Assembly (NCBI RefSeq): GCF_018305005.1
Contig: NZ_JAGQEG010000005.1
Coordinates: forward strand, 1 to 64,000
DNA length: 64,000 nucleotides
Direction: 5' to 3'
DNA from: Collimonas silvisoli
GTDB lineage: Bacteria > Pseudomonadota > Gammaproteobacteria > Burkholderiales > Burkholderiaceae_D
Shown here: positions 51,201 to 60,048 of the stretch, piece after piece
How the letters are laid out: every line of letters begins with the position of its first letter
Numbering within the stretch: position 1 is the first letter of the stretch
The notes under the pieces: model-generated
The model's input: only the letters and a program-made list of their open reading frames with translations
Database searches by the model: none
Told to the model about the DNA's origin: nothing
Position numbers and translations under genes: made by a program

Positions 51201-51592
51201 TGAGTATCGCTAACGATCAGGACGGCACGGTGGTGTTTCTCCCGCACCGTCTGAATCGCCAGCCGGTGGTCGTGCGCGGCCTCACGGCGGACGAGTTGTG
51301 GATCTGCGCCGGCCTGTCCGCTGGCGCGGGTTTCCTGCTCGGGATACCGCTGGCCTGGCTGGCTTCCAGCATCGCCTTGGTGCCGACACTGATCGTCGCA
51401 GGGATCGCCGCCGGTGTGTTCATTGGCGGCGGCCTTCTGCGGCGGCTGAAGCGCGGCCGCCCCGAGACCTGGCTGCATCGACAGTTGCAGTGGCGCCTTG
51501 CCTTGCGTTTCCCAGCCGTGGCGGCACGGCTGGGAGGACGACTACTGATCACCCGCTCGGGCTACTGGACTACGCATCGAGGTCAACGATGA
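51200..51592 (+). CDS. TIGR03750-family conjugal transfer protein (TraL-like)
   Basis: The 130-residue protein begins VVFLPHRLNRQPVVVRGLTADELWICAGLSAGAGFLLGIPLAWL. It has two membrane helices (about 33-75) and a basic tail (GGLLRRLKRGRPETWLHRQLQWRLA). The layout corresponds to TraL/VirB3 inner-membrane proteins that work with the VirB4-class ATPase. Overlaps TIGR03746 by 4 bp. Confidence 0.85.
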   Translation: MSIANDQDGTVVFLPHRLNRQPVVVRGLTADELWICAGLSAGAGFLLGIPLAWLASSIALVPTLIVAGIAAGVFIGGGLLRRLKRGRPETWLHRQLQWRLALRFPAVAARLGGRLLITRSGYWTTHRGQR

Positions 51593-52269
51593 GCCGCTTC
51601 AAGAATGAAGTCGCGCATCTAAGCGCACACGTGAAGACACTGCGCATCGGTGCCTGCTTGCTGTTCGTCCTGCTGCTTGTGCTGAGCGCGGGCTGGTGGC
51701 GCGCCCCGCGCGACCTGACCATCCACGTACCGCCTGACCTGCGCTCCGGCAGCACGCGAAAATGGTGGGACGTGCCGCCGGAGAGCGTCTACGCCTTCAC
51801 CTACTACATCTTCCAGCAGATGCACCGCTGGCCGACCGACGGCGAGCAAGACTACGCCCGCAATCTCCATGCGCTTTCCGCCTACCTGACACCCGCGTGT
51901 CGCGCCTACCTGCAGCAGGACTTCGAATCGCGCCGCACGGCAGGCGAGCTGCGCCAGCGGGTACGCGGCGTTTATGAAATCCCGGGCCGCGGCTACGGCG
52001 ACGACCCGAGCGCGCGCGTCAAGGTGATGTCGGACCGTGACTGGATCGTCACGCTGGACCTCAACGCCGACGAGTACTACGGCGCGGAGCCGGTCAAGCG
52101 CGCGCAGGTGCGCTACTCGCTGAAAGTCGTGCGCTACGACCAGGACCCGGAGCGCAACCCGTTCGGCCTGGCACTCGACTGCTACAGCCAGCCGCCGCAG
52201 CGCATTTCGACGCCGGTCACCGACGAGACCTCCGTCAAGACGACGCCCCTTGAAGGAGCCACGCCATGA
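51589..52269 (+). CDS. PFL_4703-family ICE protein (TIGR03746, TraE/VirB8-like)
   Basis: The 226-residue protein has one membrane helix (IGACLLFVLLLVLSAGWW, about 20-37) and a periplasmic domain with DLTIHVPPDLRSGSTRKWWDVPPESVYAFTYYIFQQMHRWPTDG, then YLTPACRAYLQQDF and a C-terminal VRYSLKVVRYD. This is the TraE/VirB8 arrangement, which nucleates the channel. The ATG at 51589 was preferred to a frame open much further upstream inside the previous gene. Confidence 0.86.
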   Translation: MSRFKNEVAHLSAHVKTLRIGACLLFVLLLVLSAGWWRAPRDLTIHVPPDLRSGSTRKWWDVPPESVYAFTYYIFQQMHRWPTDGEQDYARNLHALSAYLTPACRAYLQQDFESRRTAGELRQRVRGVYEIPGRGYGDDPSARVKVMSDRDWIVTLDLNADEYYGAEPVKRAQVRYSLKVVRYDQDPERNPFGLALDCYSQPPQRISTPVTDETSVKTTPLEGATP

Positions 52270-53147
52270 AGCGCCTGCTCGTCCTCCTCGCGATCAGCCT
52301 GCCGCTCACCGCGCAAGCCGTCGAGATCTTGCGCTGGGAGCGCATGCCACTGGCAGTGCCGCTGCGGGTGAACCAGGAGCGCGTCGTGTTTATCGATCGC
52401 AACGTGCGCGTCGGCGTGCCGGCAGAACTGGACGGCAAACTGCGTGTGCAGAGCGCAGGCGGCGCCATTTATCTGCGCGCCAACGACGTCATCGAACCGT
52501 CGCGGCTGCAGTTGCAGGACGCCGACACCGGCGCACTGATCCTGCTCGACATTGCAGCCACACCAGCGCGCAAGGATCAGCCGGCCCTGGAGCCGGTGCG
52601 AATCGTCGAGGGCGACAGCACGCCCAAGCGCTATGGCGCTACCGGTAAATCGCCCGGCGGCGAAGAGGCGGACACCGCAGAAGCGACCGAGCGCCGCGCG
52701 CGAGAATCTCCCGTGCCGGTGGTGCTGACTCGCTATGCCGCGCAAAACCTGTTTGCCCCGCTGCGTACCGTCGAATCGGTGGAAGGCATCGGTCGCGCCC
52801 ATGTACGGCGTGACTTGCCGTTGAGTTCGCTGCTGCCGTCGTTGCCCGTGCAGCCACACGCACTCGCGGCCTGGCAACTGGACGGTTTCTGGGTCACCGC
52901 CGTGCGTCTGCGCAATGCCTCGGGAACCACACTGCCGCTGGACCCGCGTGCACTGCAAGGCGACTTCGTCGCGGCGACTTTCCAGCACCCCGACCTAGGC
53001 CCCGCCGGGCACGCCAGCGACACCACGGTGGTGTACTTGGTGACCCGCGGCCACGGCCTGGCCGAATCGCTACTGCCTGCGATCAGCCCATTCGATACGG
53101 CACTCAACCTGCCGGCGCCTACGACGGGAGGCCACGATGAAAAGTAA
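52266..53147 (+). CDS. TIGR03749-family ICE protein (TraK/VirB9-like)
   Basis: The 293-residue secreted protein has a signal peptide (LVLLAISLPLTAQA) and the family opening VEILRWERMPLAVPLRVNQERVVFIDRNVRVGVPAELDGKLRVQSAGGAIYLRA. The beta-rich C-terminal domain (HALAAWQLDGFWVTAVRLRNASGTTLPLDPRALQGDFVAATFQ) matches TraK-type outer-membrane core subunits. Overlaps both neighbours, as expected in this operon. Confidence 0.87.
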   Translation: MKRLLVLLAISLPLTAQAVEILRWERMPLAVPLRVNQERVVFIDRNVRVGVPAELDGKLRVQSAGGAIYLRANDVIEPSRLQLQDADTGALILLDIAATPARKDQPALEPVRIVEGDSTPKRYGATGKSPGGEEADTAEATERRARESPVPVVLTRYAAQNLFAPLRTVESVEGIGRAHVRRDLPLSSLLPSLPVQPHALAAWQLDGFWVTAVRLRNASGTTLPLDPRALQGDFVAATFQHPDLGPAGHASDTTVVYLVTRGHGLAESLLPAISPFDTALNLPAPTTGGHDEK

Positions 53148-54588
53148 CCGCCTCTTGAAGTGGCTGGTCGTGCCCGTGGTACTGCTGGTGCTGATCGTCG
53201 GCGTCAAGCTGTTCGGCGGTCGCGACCGCAGCGGTAACGCGATCGACAACGGCCCGCGCCTGACCCCCGACGAAATGAAGACCCTGGGTATTGAAGGCGA
53301 CACCCCGCGCGACACCGTCGCCACCCTGGTGGGTCAGGTCAAGCAACTACGCACGGAACTACAGAGTGCCGCGGGCAACACCAAGCAGCAGCAAGAAGAA
53401 AACGAGCGCCTGCGGCAACGCGAGGCGTCGATCGACCAACGCATCCAGGGCGCGCTCAGCGACGAACGCCAGCGCCTACAGGACGAGCGCTCGGCGCTCG
53501 ACAGCGACAAGAACCAGACGGCAGGCGCGCTGCAGGAGATGCAACAACGGCTCGAAAACCTCTCCAGGCAAAGCGGTGGACAGGCGGATCTGCCGGTTGG
53601 CCTGGGCCTGGAAAGCGGCGACGGCAAAACCTTCAGCAGCGGCATGCGCTGGGTCGAACCCAACGATGCGCGTCCCGCTGAAGGCTCGGCCGGACATAGT
53701 TCGAGCAGCAAGGCGTCGACCTTCCCAACCAGTTTCGCACCGGCGCAAACGGCGCTGGAGCAACCCGGCGAAACCGTTCGCCACCGCGACCGCGATCTGG
53801 ACAAAGAGCGCCGGCTCAAGCCGATCTATACCGTGCCTTCGAACTCGACACTCATGGGTTCGATCGCCATGACCGCATTGATTGGCCGGGTCCCCGTGGA
53901 CGGAACGGTCAACGACCCGTTCCCGTTCAAAGTGTTGATCGGCCCGGACAACCTCACCGCGAATGGCATCGACCTGCCCGATGTGGCAGGCGCCGTTCTC
54001 AGCGGCACGGCCTCGGGCGACTGGACGCTGTCGTGCGTGCGCGGAAACGTCCGTTCGATGACCTTCGTCTTCAAGGACGGTACGGTACGCACCGTCCCTG
54101 GCGCCAACAGGAACGACCGTGACGAGGACGACAGCGGAAACACTCAGAGCGCCAGCGGCGTCGCCACCGACAGCAGTCTGGGCTGGATCAGCGATCCGCA
54201 TGGCATTCCCTGCGTCAGCGGAGAACGGCGCAGCAACGCCCAGCAATACCTCGGCACCCAGGCACTGATCACCGCGGCGGGTGCGGCCGCCGCATCGCTG
54301 ATCAAGTCGGATAACGGCAGCGTTGCCGTTGTCTCCGGCAACAACGGGCAGCTCGGCACCGTGGGCATCTCCGGCAACGAAGCCATGGGCCGCATTCTCG
54401 CCGGTGGCGTGCAAGACATGTCGCAGTGGGTGAACAAGCTCTACGGGCAGGCATTCGCCGCCGTCTATGTCCAGCCCGGTGCGAAGGTCGCCGTGCACCT
54501 CGAACGTCCCATCAACATCGACTACGACCCGAAGGGACGGCGCGTCGACTACCGCACCGGAGGCACGCATGCGCCCGATCTGGACTAA
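53137..54588 (+). CDS. TIGR03752-family ICE protein (TraB/VirB10-like)
   Basis: The 483-residue protein has an N-terminal membrane helix (LLKWLVVPVVLLVLIVGVKLF, about 5-25) and a long coiled coil (about 60-150). A C-terminal VirB10-like beta domain (IYTVPSNSTLMGSIAMTALIGRVPVDGTVNDPFPFKVLIGPDNLTANGIDLPDVAGAVLSG, about 230-295) contains a cysteine pair (SCVRGN; GIPCVSGER). The end VYVQPGAKVAVHLERPINIDYDP is typical. It spans the envelope and links the inner-membrane motors to the outer core. Confidence 0.9.
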   Translation: MKSNRLLKWLVVPVVLLVLIVGVKLFGGRDRSGNAIDNGPRLTPDEMKTLGIEGDTPRDTVATLVGQVKQLRTELQSAAGNTKQQQEENERLRQREASIDQRIQGALSDERQRLQDERSALDSDKNQTAGALQEMQQRLENLSRQSGGQADLPVGLGLESGDGKTFSSGMRWVEPNDARPAEGSAGHSSSSKASTFPTSFAPAQTALEQPGETVRHRDRDLDKERRLKPIYTVPSNSTLMGSIAMTALIGRVPVDGTVNDPFPFKVLIGPDNLTANGIDLPDVAGAVLSGTASGDWTLSCVRGNVRSMTFVFKDGTVRTVPGANRNDRDEDDSGNTQSASGVATDSSLGWISDPHGIPCVSGERRSNAQQYLGTQALITAAGAAAASLIKSDNGSVAVVSGNNGQLGTVGISGNEAMGRILAGGVQDMSQWVNKLYGQAFAAVYVQPGAKVAVHLERPINIDYDPKGRRVDYRTGGTHAPDLD

Positions 54589-54994
54589 CCGCCTTGGCCT
54601 GCTGGTGTCAGTTGCGTTGCTTGCCGGCTGCGCCACCACCAAGGAGAAGCTGTTGCCGCACAACGGCAACAGCATGCTCGACGTGTGGAACCAGGAAAGC
54701 GGTGGCAGCGGCGCCGGCGGCCAGGCAGCGCGCCAGTTGTTTGACGCCCGGCAACAGTTGCGTCGCCCGCTTTCCGAATCGGGCGTGGCCATCGACGGCA
54801 GCGCTTACACCCGCACCGCACAGAACGAGATCTACCGGCAGTTCCACCGGCTGCCCAATCCCGATCTGGTGATGTACGTGTATCCCCACCTGGCCGGAAC
54901 GGACCCGGTGCCCGTGCCGGGCTACAGCACGGTATTCCCGCTCTATCAGCGCGTGCAGTATGCGCTGCCGGGCGAACGCGTCGAAGCGTACTAG
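54569..54994 (+). CDS. TIGR03751-family conjugal transfer lipoprotein (TraV/VirB7-like)
   Basis: The 141-residue lipoprotein has a signal ending LLAGC (Cys about 21), then TTKEKLLPHNGNSMLDVWNQ. A C-terminal YRQFHRLPNPDLVMYVYPHLAGTDPVPVPGYSTVFPLYQRVQYA is the family signature. The ATG at 54569 lies inside the end of the previous gene. It should anchor the outer-membrane core. Its last 4 bases overlap the convergent unknown membrane gene. Confidence 0.88.
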   Translation: MRPIWTNRLGLLVSVALLAGCATTKEKLLPHNGNSMLDVWNQESGGSGAGGQAARQLFDARQQLRRPLSESGVAIDGSAYTRTAQNEIYRQFHRLPNPDLVMYVYPHLAGTDPVPVPGYSTVFPLYQRVQYALPGERVEAY

Positions 54995-56022
54995 CGGCGC
55001 CGGCGCACGACTCGGTGACCATCAACGTGAATCGTGCGCGGACCCACAAAGCGCATCCAGCCGGGCCCCAACATGAGGCCCAGCCCACCACCCATAAGTA
55101 TCGCGCCGACCGTGCGAACAACGTCGTGCTTGAACGACAGCATCATCAACCCCAATACGCTCACGGCCGCGCCTGCGATCAGATAGCGCCACAGGTCCCA
55201 ACGGTACGGTTCGATGTCCATCACGCCCACACGGACCTGTTCAGTGTCTTCCTCGTACTGCTTGCGCACCTGCTCCAGGTCCAGCGTACGCTCCGACTCG
55301 CGTGTGGAACCCGAACGTTTATGCAAGCGCCGCGCGTCGATGTCACGGCGTATATGCCACTCACTCGGCAACCCCGGCACCTCCCGCCAGCGTTTGACCT
55401 TGACGCCATAGGCCGTCAGCAGTCGCGCCGAAACCTGTGGCCGACGCAGCACCTGCACGTAGCGCCCATCGAGGATCGCGAGCCACTCGTCGCGCTCGTC
55501 GTCGGGCTTGATCAGCACGAGGCGGTCGGCCGCGGGGTAATCTCGTTCGCAAATCTGCGCGGCAATCGCCGGTTGACCGTGCGCACGCATGAACGCGACG
55601 CGATGCTTGCCTTCATGTGCGGTCAGGATGCCCAACGGCCGATACCAGTCATACAGCGCACTGTTCGATTCCGAGGGCGTTGCGTACTGCTCGATGCGTC
55701 CGGCAACCTCTTTTGAATCGACGTGCTCCGGCAATCCATCAATGCTGGCTCCAAGCACATAGCGAGGGTCCACCAGCGCCTGGAATGGTCGTGCCTCGTC
55801 TGGGCACCAGTGCAAAAACGGCACTACCAGATACAACACGCTGTCGCCCCAGTAGGCCCCATAGATCGCGTTGTCCATCCAGTCGTCCAGGTACGCCTTT
55901 TTCATTCCTCCTCGAGCATGGCGATCCATCTCCACCTTCAGCGCCGTCAGCGCTTCCACTTCTCGCTGCAATGCACTGGAAACGCCCAGCGCAAGCACAT
56001 CCACACGTTGATCTATTTCCAT
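54991..56022 (-). CDS. unknown membrane protein with ParB-like motif, antisense in transfer operon
   Basis: The 343-residue protein is not a known secretion component. Residues about 134-156 (LTAHEGKHRVAFMRAHGQPAIAAQI) resemble the ParB/sulfiredoxin nucleotide-binding box (GHRR.A....G...I.A). The N-terminal part is helical. A charged stretch (about 235-270) leads to two C-terminal membrane helices (YLIAGAAVSVLGLMMLSF and TVGAILMGGGLGLMLGPG) and a basic end. I chose the ATG at 56022 behind GGGGTAACG; an upstream ATG at 56094 is less likely. It lies between the lipoprotein and ATPase genes on the opposite strand. Exclusion, regulation or defence are all possible. Confidence 0.6.
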   Translation of the reverse strand: MEIDQRVDVLALGVSSALQREVEALTALKVEMDRHARGGMKKAYLDDWMDNAIYGAYWGDSVLYLVVPFLHWCPDEARPFQALVDPRYVLGASIDGLPEHVDSKEVAGRIEQYATPSESNSALYDWYRPLGILTAHEGKHRVAFMRAHGQPAIAAQICERDYPAADRLVLIKPDDERDEWLAILDGRYVQVLRRPQVSARLLTAYGVKVKRWREVPGLPSEWHIRRDIDARRLHKRSGSTRESERTLDLEQVRKQYEEDTEQVRVGVMDIEPYRWDLWRYLIAGAAVSVLGLMMLSFKHDVVRTVGAILMGGGLGLMLGPGWMRFVGPRTIHVDGHRVVRRRR

Positions 56023-56262
56023 CGTTACCCCAGAACGGTTTGCCCACCCAGAAAAGAAGGCCGAACCGTCATGGTAACTGTCACTCGCATGCACATAGGT
56101 TGAGCCCAGCGACCGAAAGTGAATACGGGCACGGCGCGCATCGCATTTCCGATGGGAGCATAAACGCCGGCGACGGACACTCGCGGTTCATCGATTGAAC
56201 CGGAGCTGCCCTTTGACACCCGACCGCATTCCCACTCCCGGTGGGTGCCACGAGTCACGTTT

Positions 56263-59136
56263 ATGCGCCTGCGCATGAGAAACGCGCGCCGGCCGATCGA
56301 CGGCCTCCGGCAAGCGCCTGACAATGCCTGGCAACGTCATGTCGCCACACTGGCGGTACACCATATCGCCGAGCCGGGGCAGCGTTTTGCCGACCGCACG
56401 CGGCCGGCGACGCAGGCCGACGAACAAGCGCTCTACGATGTCGCCCCATCGTTCGTCGACATGTTGCCGTGGGTCGAGTATCTGCCGGACTCGAACAGTC
56501 TGCTGCTCGAGGATGGTGTATCAGTCGCCGCGTTCTTCGAACTCACCCCCGTGGGCACCGAGGGTCGTGAACTGCACTGGCTAGCCCGGGTACGCGACAG
56601 CCTGGAAAACGCCTTGCAAGACAGCTTCGACGAACTGGATGAGAACCCGTGGGTCGTCCAACTGTATGCCCAGGATGAAACCGATTGGGACAGTTATCTC
56701 GCCACGCTGCACGGCTACATCCAACCGCGCGCGCAAGGCACCGCCTTCAGCGACTTCTACGAACGCTTCTTCGCCCACCATCTGCACGCTATCTCCACGC
56801 CCGGCGGGCTGTTCGAAGACAGCACCGTCACTCGCCTGCCCTGGCGCGGCCAGCAACGCCGCGTGCGCATGGTGGTCTATCGCCGCGCGCCGGCTGTCGC
56901 GTCGCGGCGTGGGCAGTCGCCCGAACACACCCTGACCGTCATCTGCGACCGGCTGTTGGGTGGCCTGTCCAATACCGGTGTCCGCTGCCGGCGTCTGGCA
57001 GCGGCAGACGTGCACGACTGGTTGCTGCGCTGGTTCAACCCCCACCCCGCGGCGCTCGGCCCCTCGGCGGCCGACCGCGAGTGCTTCTATGCGTTGACAG
57101 CCTACCCGGAGGAAACCGAAGCCGGTGAGATCGAACTGGCCAGCGGCACGGAGTTCGCGCAGCGCCTGTTCTTCGGCCAGCCGCACTCCGACGTCGAGAA
57201 CGGCGTGTGGCGCTTCGACGGCATGCCGCACAGGGTCATGACAGTGGACCGGCTGCGCATGCCGCCTGGCATCGGACACCTGACCGGCGAGACGCGCAAA
57301 GGCGGTGATGCCGTCAATGCCCTGTTCGACCAGATGCCGGAAGACACGGTGATGTGCCTGACCCTGGTCGCCACGCCGCAGGACGTGCTCGAAGCCCATT
57401 TGAACCACCTAAGCAAGAAGGCCGTCGGCGACACCCTGGCCTCGGAACAGGCGCGCGAGGATGTGCAAGAGGCACGCAGCATCATCGGCAGCTCGCACAA
57501 GCTTTACCGCGGCGCGCTGGCGTTCTACCTGCGCGGGCGCGACCTGAGCGAGCTCGACGCGCGCGGCCTGCAACTGGCGAACGTGATGCTCAATGCCGGG
57601 CTGCAACCGGTGCGCGAAGAAGACGAGGTGGCGCCGCTGAATAGCTACCTGCGCTGGCTACCGTGCATGTTCGACCCGGCGAAAGACAAACGCCTGTGGT
57701 ACACGCAGTTGATGTTCGCCCAACACGCAGCGAACCTCGCTCCGGTCTGGGGACGCAGCCAAGGCACCGGGCATCCCGGCATCACGATGTTCAACCGCGG
57801 TGGTGGCGTCATCACGTTCGACCCGTTGAACCGGCTCGACCGGCAAATGAACGCGCACCTGTTCCTGTTCGGCCCAACCGGCTCAGGCAAGAGCGCCACA
57901 CTCAACAACATTCTCAACCAGGTCACTGCCGTGTACCGGCCGCGATTATTCATCGTCGAGGCCGGCAACTCGTTCGGCCTGTACGGCGATTTCGCGGCAC
58001 GCTTGAAGCTGACCGTACACCGGGTCAAGCTGTCGCCGGGCTCCGGCGTCAGCCTGGCGCCGTTCGCCGACGCCTGGCGTCTGGTCGACACGCCCGGCAA
58101 GGTACAGACGCTGGACGCCGACGCCTTGGACGAAGCAGCCGATGCAACGGCAGAAAACGCCGAAGGCGACGAACAACGCGATGTGCTGGGCGAACTGGAG
58201 ATCACCGCGCGCCTGATGATCACCGGCGGCGAAGAGCGTGAAGAAGCGCGCATGACACGCGCCGACCGCAGCCTGATTCGCCAGTGCATTCTCGACGCAG
58301 CCAAGCGCTGCGTGGCCGACAAGCGCACCGTACTGACGCGCGACGTGCGTGATGCGCTGCGCGAGCGAGGCCACGACGCTTCGCTACCCGAATCGCGGCG
58401 CACGCGGCTGCTGGAAATGGCCGACGCGATGGACATGTTCACCCAGGGCGTGGACGGCGAGATGTTTGACCGGCCCGGCACACCGTGGCCCGAGGTCGAC
58501 ATCACCATTGTCGACCTCGCCACCTTCGCGCGTGAAGGCTACGGCGCCCAGCTCTCGATCGCCTACATCAGCCTTATCAACACCGTGAACAACATCGCCG
58601 AGCGCGACCAGTTCCTCGGCCGGCCGATCATCAACGTCACCGACGAAGGGCACATCATCACCAAGAACCCGCTGCTGTCGCCCTACATCGTGAAAATCAC
58701 CAAGATGTGGCGCAAGCTCGGCGCGTGGTTCTGGCTGGCGACGCAAAACCTAGACGACCTGCCGAAGGCCGCCGAGCCCATGCTCAACATGATCGAGTGG
58801 TGGATCTGCCTGAGCATGCCGCCGGACGAAGTCGAGAAGATCGCCCGGTTCCGTGAGTTGAATGCGTCGCAGAAAGCCCTAATGCTGTCGGCGCGCAAGG
58901 AAGCCGGCAAGTTCACCGAGGGCGTCATCCTGTCGAAATCCATGGAAGTGTTGTTTCGCGCCGTACCGCCTAGCTTGTACCTGGCCATGGCGATGACGGA
59001 ACCGGAAGAGAAAGCCGAACGCTTCCGCCTGATGCAGCAGCACGGCATCAGCGAGCTCGACGCGGCGTTCATGGTGGCCGAGCGAATCGACCGCGCACGC
59101 GGCATCGAGCCACTGGCGCTCGATCTGCACAGCTGA
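56263..59136 (+). CDS. conjugative transfer ATPase, TraC/VirB4 class (TIGR03744)
   Basis: The 957-residue protein has an N-terminal domain with YDVAPSFVDMLPWVEYLPDSNSLLLEDGVSVAAFFELTPVGTEGR, Walker A GPTGSGKSAT (537-546) and a C-terminal motor domain. That domain has VDITIVDLATFAREGYGAQLSIAYISLINTV, the Walker B region PIINVTDEGHIITKNPLLSPYI and the FWLATQNLDDLP sensor. It powers pilus assembly and substrate transport at the inner membrane. The start is uncertain: ATG 56263 or an in-frame GTG at 56245; neither has a strong ribosome site. The gap before it is the antisense insertion, so it needs a local promoter. Confidence 0.9.
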   Translation: MRLRMRNARRPIDGLRQAPDNAWQRHVATLAVHHIAEPGQRFADRTRPATQADEQALYDVAPSFVDMLPWVEYLPDSNSLLLEDGVSVAAFFELTPVGTEGRELHWLARVRDSLENALQDSFDELDENPWVVQLYAQDETDWDSYLATLHGYIQPRAQGTAFSDFYERFFAHHLHAISTPGGLFEDSTVTRLPWRGQQRRVRMVVYRRAPAVASRRGQSPEHTLTVICDRLLGGLSNTGVRCRRLAAADVHDWLLRWFNPHPAALGPSAADRECFYALTAYPEETEAGEIELASGTEFAQRLFFGQPHSDVENGVWRFDGMPHRVMTVDRLRMPPGIGHLTGETRKGGDAVNALFDQMPEDTVMCLTLVATPQDVLEAHLNHLSKKAVGDTLASEQAREDVQEARSIIGSSHKLYRGALAFYLRGRDLSELDARGLQLANVMLNAGLQPVREEDEVAPLNSYLRWLPCMFDPAKDKRLWYTQLMFAQHAANLAPVWGRSQGTGHPGITMFNRGGGVITFDPLNRLDRQMNAHLFLFGPTGSGKSATLNNILNQVTAVYRPRLFIVEAGNSFGLYGDFAARLKLTVHRVKLSPGSGVSLAPFADAWRLVDTPGKVQTLDADALDEAADATAENAEGDEQRDVLGELEITARLMITGGEEREEARMTRADRSLIRQCILDAAKRCVADKRTVLTRDVRDALRERGHDASLPESRRTRLLEMADAMDMFTQGVDGEMFDRPGTPWPEVDITIVDLATFAREGYGAQLSIAYISLINTVNNIAERDQFLGRPIINVTDEGHIITKNPLLSPYIVKITKMWRKLGAWFWLATQNLDDLPKAAEPMLNMIEWWICLSMPPDEVEKIARFRELNASQKALMLSARKEAGKFTEGVILSKSMEVLFRAVPPSLYLAMAMTEPEEKAERFRLMQQHGISELDAAFMVAERIDRARGIEPLALDLHS

Positions 59137-59147
59137 TCGAGAACACC

Positions 59148-59885
59148 ATGAAGCACAACCCGCCGCTTTCCCGCCCCCTCCGGCTGCTGATCGTGTGGAC
59201 GCTCGTCGCCCTGATGGTGCTCGCCCTCTGGTGGCTGCGCCCGTCACGCGCGCCCGCGCCGCCGGGCGCGAACCCCTCGCCCCCCGCAACGGAGGCGACC
59301 TCCGGTCCGCCTTGGCATTACGGAAACGCCGAGGCGCGCTTCACACTGGTGCTGTTCGCCGACCTGGAGTGCGAGCACTGCCGCACCTACTTTCCCCGGC
59401 TCATGCAGTGGGTTGATGCGCATCCCGACGTCATGTTGCAGTGGCATCACCGCCCCTTGCCAATCCACGAACCGGCCGCGACGCAGGAGGCACGGCTCGC
59501 CGAATGCCTCGGCAAGGTCAAAGGTGCCGCGGCCTTCTGGAACGCCATCGCCTGGATCTACCAGCACACGCGCGGCAATGGCCAGGGCCTGCCGGACGAT
59601 GCGCCACCGCCAGGGATGACTCCGGCCGTGCGCCACTGCGTCAACGACGAGGCATCCGCCGCCGCGGTGCGCAGCCAGGCAGAGGACGCCGTGCACGCCG
59701 GCATCAACGCCACGCCAACGCTGCACTTGTCCGATCGCGAAACCGGTGGCTCGACCCTCCTGCAAGGCGCAGTCGAGGGCGACGTGCTGCTCTCCGCCTT
59801 GGACTGGCTTGCCGGCGCGTCGCCACATCCATTGAACACGCCACACACCGAGATGCCTGCTGACGATGTCAGCGTGCCTAGGTAG
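59148..59885 (+). CDS. DsbA/DsbG-like thiol:disulfide protein
   Basis: The 245-residue protein has an N-terminal membrane anchor (LLIVWTLVALMVLALWWL, about 13-30) and a periplasmic thioredoxin-fold domain. The redox motif is CEHC (Cys75, Cys78) in LVLFADLECEHCRTYFPRL, and the cis-Pro is in INATPTLHL. It probably forms or isomerises disulfides in the cysteine-rich TIGR03756/03755 and TraG-like partners encoded next. It starts 11 bp after the ATPase. Its final codons already belong to RNA leader copy D. Confidence 0.87.
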   Translation: MKHNPPLSRPLRLLIVWTLVALMVLALWWLRPSRAPAPPGANPSPPATEATSGPPWHYGNAEARFTLVLFADLECEHCRTYFPRLMQWVDAHPDVMLQWHHRPLPIHEPAATQEARLAECLGKVKGAAAFWNAIAWIYQHTRGNGQGLPDDAPPPGMTPAVRHCVNDEASAAAVRSQAEDAVHAGINATPTLHLSDRETGGSTLLQGAVEGDVLLSALDWLAGASPHPLNTPHTEMPADDVSVPR

Positions 59886-60048
59886 CCACGGTCTTCAAGG
59901 CTACGGCGTGACTCCGTCTCGCTGACCCACCCGTTCGCTTCGCATCCCCACGGCGAACAGCCGGATCAACAGAACCGGTGGATGCCGATCGTCCCCGCCA
60001 AAGGGTCTCGTCCCCCACGGGCGAGCCCTCCGCACCCAGGAGGAAGTC
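59859..60048 (+). ncRNA. repeated structured 5' leader, copy D, upstream of radC
   Basis: Hairpins are GCTGAC-GAT-GTCAGC (59859-59873), GTAGCC (59882-59887)/GGCTAC (59899-59904) and a GCG.GA/TC.CGC hairpin (about 59905-59921). Then come GCTGACCCA and a long-range GCATCC/GGATGC pairing (about 59942-59986) before AGGAGG. It begins inside the end of the DsbG-like gene. This gene context is what the published radC RNA motif was named for, as I recall it. Confidence 0.7.

Noticed and set aside
54144-54792. Long antisense frames under the TIGR03752 and other secretion genes
   Set aside because: They are shadows of high-GC coding sequence: they follow the third-position bias of the real genes and show no family motifs.
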